Positions 5,859-7,416 of a stretch of DNA of 7,416 nucleotides are shown piece after piece. The stretch is from an uncultured Collinsella sp. (GTDB lineage Bacteria; Actinomycetota; Coriobacteriia; Coriobacteriales; Coriobacteriaceae), in NCBI GenBank assembly GCA_937981515.1, contig CALJNY010000144.1, positions 1-7,416 on the forward strand, read 5' to 3'. The position numbers were made by a program, and so were the translations under genes. The notes beneath the pieces were generated by a model that ran no database searches, was not told the DNA's origin, and was given only the letters and a program-made list of their open reading frames with translations. How positions within the stretch are numbered: the stretch's first letter is position 1; each line of letters begins with the position of its first letter.

Positions 5859-6278
5859 GTGAAGTCTTACGAAGCCTTTGATTCGCGTCTGGCACTGCTG
5901 GAGACAGCTCGATTTCAAGATTTTGATAACGACTATGTTGTCTCCGGATGTGCGTATATCTATGAGCAGGTTTTCGGTATCTCAATTACGCTCCTTAAGC
6001 GTCTGCTCGAGTATGAGGGTGCCACGCTTGCCGCGTCGGGGTCTCCTCGTGCCATCTTGAAGGAGGCCTACCGATTCTACGACTTCATTGATGAGGCGGC
6101 CTGGCTAGATATGCTCAGAGACCGTAACACGAACGTTCATATTTATGACAACAAGCTTGCTCAAGATTTGATTCAGCGCATCTTGAACGTCTATATTCCC
6201 GCTTTCTGTCAGTTGAGAGACGGGTTGATGGAGCGTTACGGCGAGCTTCTGCTGGCTCCCGACGACCAGTTTGTTTAA
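5859..6278 (+). CDS. HEPN-fold, HI0074-like nucleotidyltransferase substrate-binding protein
   Basis: This is a small all-helical protein (139 residues) of the family that normally pairs with a minimal nucleotidyltransferase (MNT), a pairing now seen as toxin-antitoxin-like. The pattern fits the family: an N-terminal helix (KSYEAFDSRLALLE), a central aromatic helix ending ITLLKRLLEYEG (42-54), SPRAILKEAYRFYDFID (62-78), and LRDRNTNVHIYD (86-97). Arg89-x4-His94 matches the R-x4-6-H RNase motif of HEPN proteins. The GTG at 5859 has AGGG (5846-5849) nine bases upstream; a TTG at 5850 would add three residues but has no properly spaced ribosome-binding site. It lies 11 nt after the regulator gene and is probably cotranscribed. 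No MNT gene is visible on either side, and GC is lower than in the suf genes. The family call is good; the function here is unknown. Confidence 0.75.
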   Translation: MKSYEAFDSRLALLETARFQDFDNDYVVSGCAYIYEQVFGISITLLKRLLEYEGATLAASGSPRAILKEAYRFYDFIDEAAWLDMLRDRNTNVHIYDNKLAQDLIQRILNVYIPAFCQLRDGLMERYGELLLAPDDQFV

Positions 6279-6297
6279 TTCCTTAAGATTTCGCGGA

Positions 6298-6335
6298 GGG
6301 TTGTTGCCGTTTACCGATGGGTTGTTGTGCAACAA
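6298..6335. promoter_or_regulatory. Direct repeats and an inverted repeat upstream of the secreted-protein gene
   Basis: GGGTTGTTG occurs at 6298-6306 and again at 6319-6327, 21 bp apart, about two helical turns. The second copy runs into TTGTTG-TG-CAACAA (6322-6335), a perfect 6-bp-arm inverted repeat that covers the candidate -35 box. This looks like a regulator site, but the protein is not identifiable. Confidence 0.35.
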
Positions 6336-6350
6336 ACGTGGAGCTGTAAT
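6322..6350 (+). promoter_or_regulatory. Candidate promoter of the secreted-protein gene
   Basis: TTGTTG (6322-6327) is a half-matching -35 box, followed after 17 bp by TGTAAT (6345-6350), a -10 with five of six consensus bases. Transcription would start near 6357, leaving a leader of about 48 nt that carries AGGGAGG. Confidence 0.45.
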
Positions 6351-6404
6351 ACTGAATCCATCTTTGCAAACTGCACTTTAACCACACCAATGCAGGGAGG
6401 ATGT

Positions 6405-7416
6405 ATGCAACCCAAGCATTCTGCGATTGTTGCGGGCCTGACGCTGGCGCTTTCGTTTGGCGCCGTTGCCGCACCCGCAACCGCTGTTGCCGAGGAGCCC
6501 ACGCCGGGCGTTGCCTCGGATGCCACCGATATCGATAAGGGTCTCTACACCCAGCAGTCCTTCTCGGGCGTGCTGAGGTCGGTTCAGGGTGTTTCGTTTG
6601 TCAATGTGACCGACGAGATGAAGTACTTTACCAAGTACGAGAGCCACGGCAACTATAACCAGGGCTTTTCGTATGGCGACGGATACAACGCGCTGGGTTA
6701 TTACCAGTTCGACCGTCGATGGTCGCTTATTCCGTTTATGAAGCAGGTCTATAACTACGACTCTGCTAAGTACGGCATGCTTAAGGACGCGATTGACCGT
6801 GGTGGCGAGATTTCCAACGGGAGCAACCCCATGTATGCGAACGGGCAGCTCACCGAGCTGGGCCGCATCGCGCAGGATGCCTTCCTGGGTGCTTACAACA
6901 CCGATCCGGTTGAGTTCTCGGCGCTGCAGGATGCCTATGCGTACAACTCCTACTATGCAGTGACCGAGTCGTGGCTCAAGAACGCTCTGGGCATTGATAT
7001 TTCCGGTCGTGCCGATTGCGTCAAGGGCATGGTGTGGAGCATCACCAATATGTGCGGTACCGGTGGCTGTCAGGACTTTTTCCGTTGGGCGAATCTTTCC
7101 AACGATATGACCGACCGTGAGTTTGTGACGGCGCTTTCGAACAGCGTAGTTGATAACGTGGCGCGCAAGTATTCGAGTCAGCCTCAGTACCATGAGGGAT
7201 GGAAGAATCGCTATAAAAACGAGCTCAAGGACTGCTTGGTCTATATTGCCGAGGACGAGGCTGCCGCGGCAACGCCTGTGGAGCCCGATCATGAGCCTAA
7301 GCCTGAGCCCGCGCCGGCACCTCACCCGAACAAGGTCCCTGCTGCGCCTGCTGGGCCTGCCGGGCCAACGGTGGAAACCGATAGCGATACGGACAATGGC
7401 GGCGATACGGGTGCGC
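6405..7416 (+). CDS. Secreted lysozyme-like putative cell-wall hydrolase with proline-rich tail, partial (3' end outside window)
   Basis: The 337 visible residues begin with a Sec signal peptide: Lys4, a hydrophobic core (8-23), and a likely cut after Ala29 in ATAVA-EE. The region about 66-280 has YFTKYESHGNYNQGFSYGDG (74-93) and ALGYYQFDRRW (96-106). A glutamate followed by a Gly/Ser/Tyr-rich loop and a tyrosine-glutamine-phenylalanine strand is typical of lysozyme-like muramidases, including the VgrG3 C-terminal type, which makes Glu79 the candidate catalytic residue. Cys205, Cys217, Cys222 and Cys277 could form two disulfides outside the cell. From about 290 the chain is rich in Pro, Ala and Glu, then Asp/Gly/Thr, like a wall-spanning linker. 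AGGGAGG sits four bases before the ATG at 6405; another ATG at 6401 is out of frame. The reading frame stays open to the right edge. Secretion is clear; enzyme activity is inferred. Confidence 0.8.
   Translation, partial: MQPKHSAIVAGLTLALSFGAVAAPATAVAEEPTPGVASDATDIDKGLYTQQSFSGVLRSVQGVSFVNVTDEMKYFTKYESHGNYNQGFSYGDGYNALGYYQFDRRWSLIPFMKQVYNYDSAKYGMLKDAIDRGGEISNGSNPMYANGQLTELGRIAQDAFLGAYNTDPVEFSALQDAYAYNSYYAVTESWLKNALGIDISGRADCVKGMVWSITNMCGTGGCQDFFRWANLSNDMTDREFVTALSNSVVDNVARKYSSQPQYHEGWKNRYKNELKDCLVYIAEDEAAAATPVEPDHEPKPEPAPAPHPNKVPAAPAGPAGPTVETDSDTDNGGDTGA

Noticed and set aside
6279..6300. Rho-independent terminator after the HEPN gene
   Set aside because: I see no GC-rich stem followed by a run of T here, so transcription may end by another route or read through.
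6378..7325. 315-codon open frame on the minus strand opposite the secreted-protein gene
   Set aside because: The plus-strand frame has a ribosome-binding site, a signal peptide and a recognisable domain, while this one has no motif. It is a shadow frame.

Overview
The window looks like chromosomal DNA from a high-GC actinobacterium of the class Coriobacteriia, most likely Collinsella or a close relative. That placement rests on codon use, on the form of the Suf proteins and on an Rrf2-type rather than an ArsR-type Suf regulator. It is inferred from memory of the families, not from a search. Positions 1-5235 hold a leftward operon for SUF iron-sulfur cluster assembly, in transcription order sufC, sufB, sufD, sufS, sufU. 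The genes are tightly coupled: a 12-nt gap, then overlaps of 1, 4 and 8 nt. sufU runs off the left edge.

Positions 5236-5415 form a divergent control region. It contains three separate inverted repeats that could be operators and a candidate sufC promoter with a good -35 box. To the right, an Rrf2/IscR-like regulator with three cysteines is read rightward. Close behind it is a small HEPN-fold protein of the nucleotidyltransferase-substrate-binding (HI0074-like) type, which has no visible nucleotidyltransferase partner and is poorer in GC. After a 126-bp gap with its own candidate promoter comes a secreted, lysozyme-like protein with a proline-rich tail, cut by the right edge.

The Suf genes form one pathway. 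SufS takes sulfur from cysteine, SufU accepts it, and the SufB-SufC-SufD scaffold with its ATPase builds the cluster. The Rrf2 protein is the natural candidate to sense Fe-S status and control both directions from the shared spacer.

The most striking feature is a 90-bp imperfect palindrome lying in frame inside the 5' end of sufD. It is bounded by CTGCAG on both sides and adds 28 net residues to an otherwise family-like N-terminus. This resembles the protein-coding palindromic elements known from Rickettsia and may belong to an undescribed coding repeat family in this lineage.
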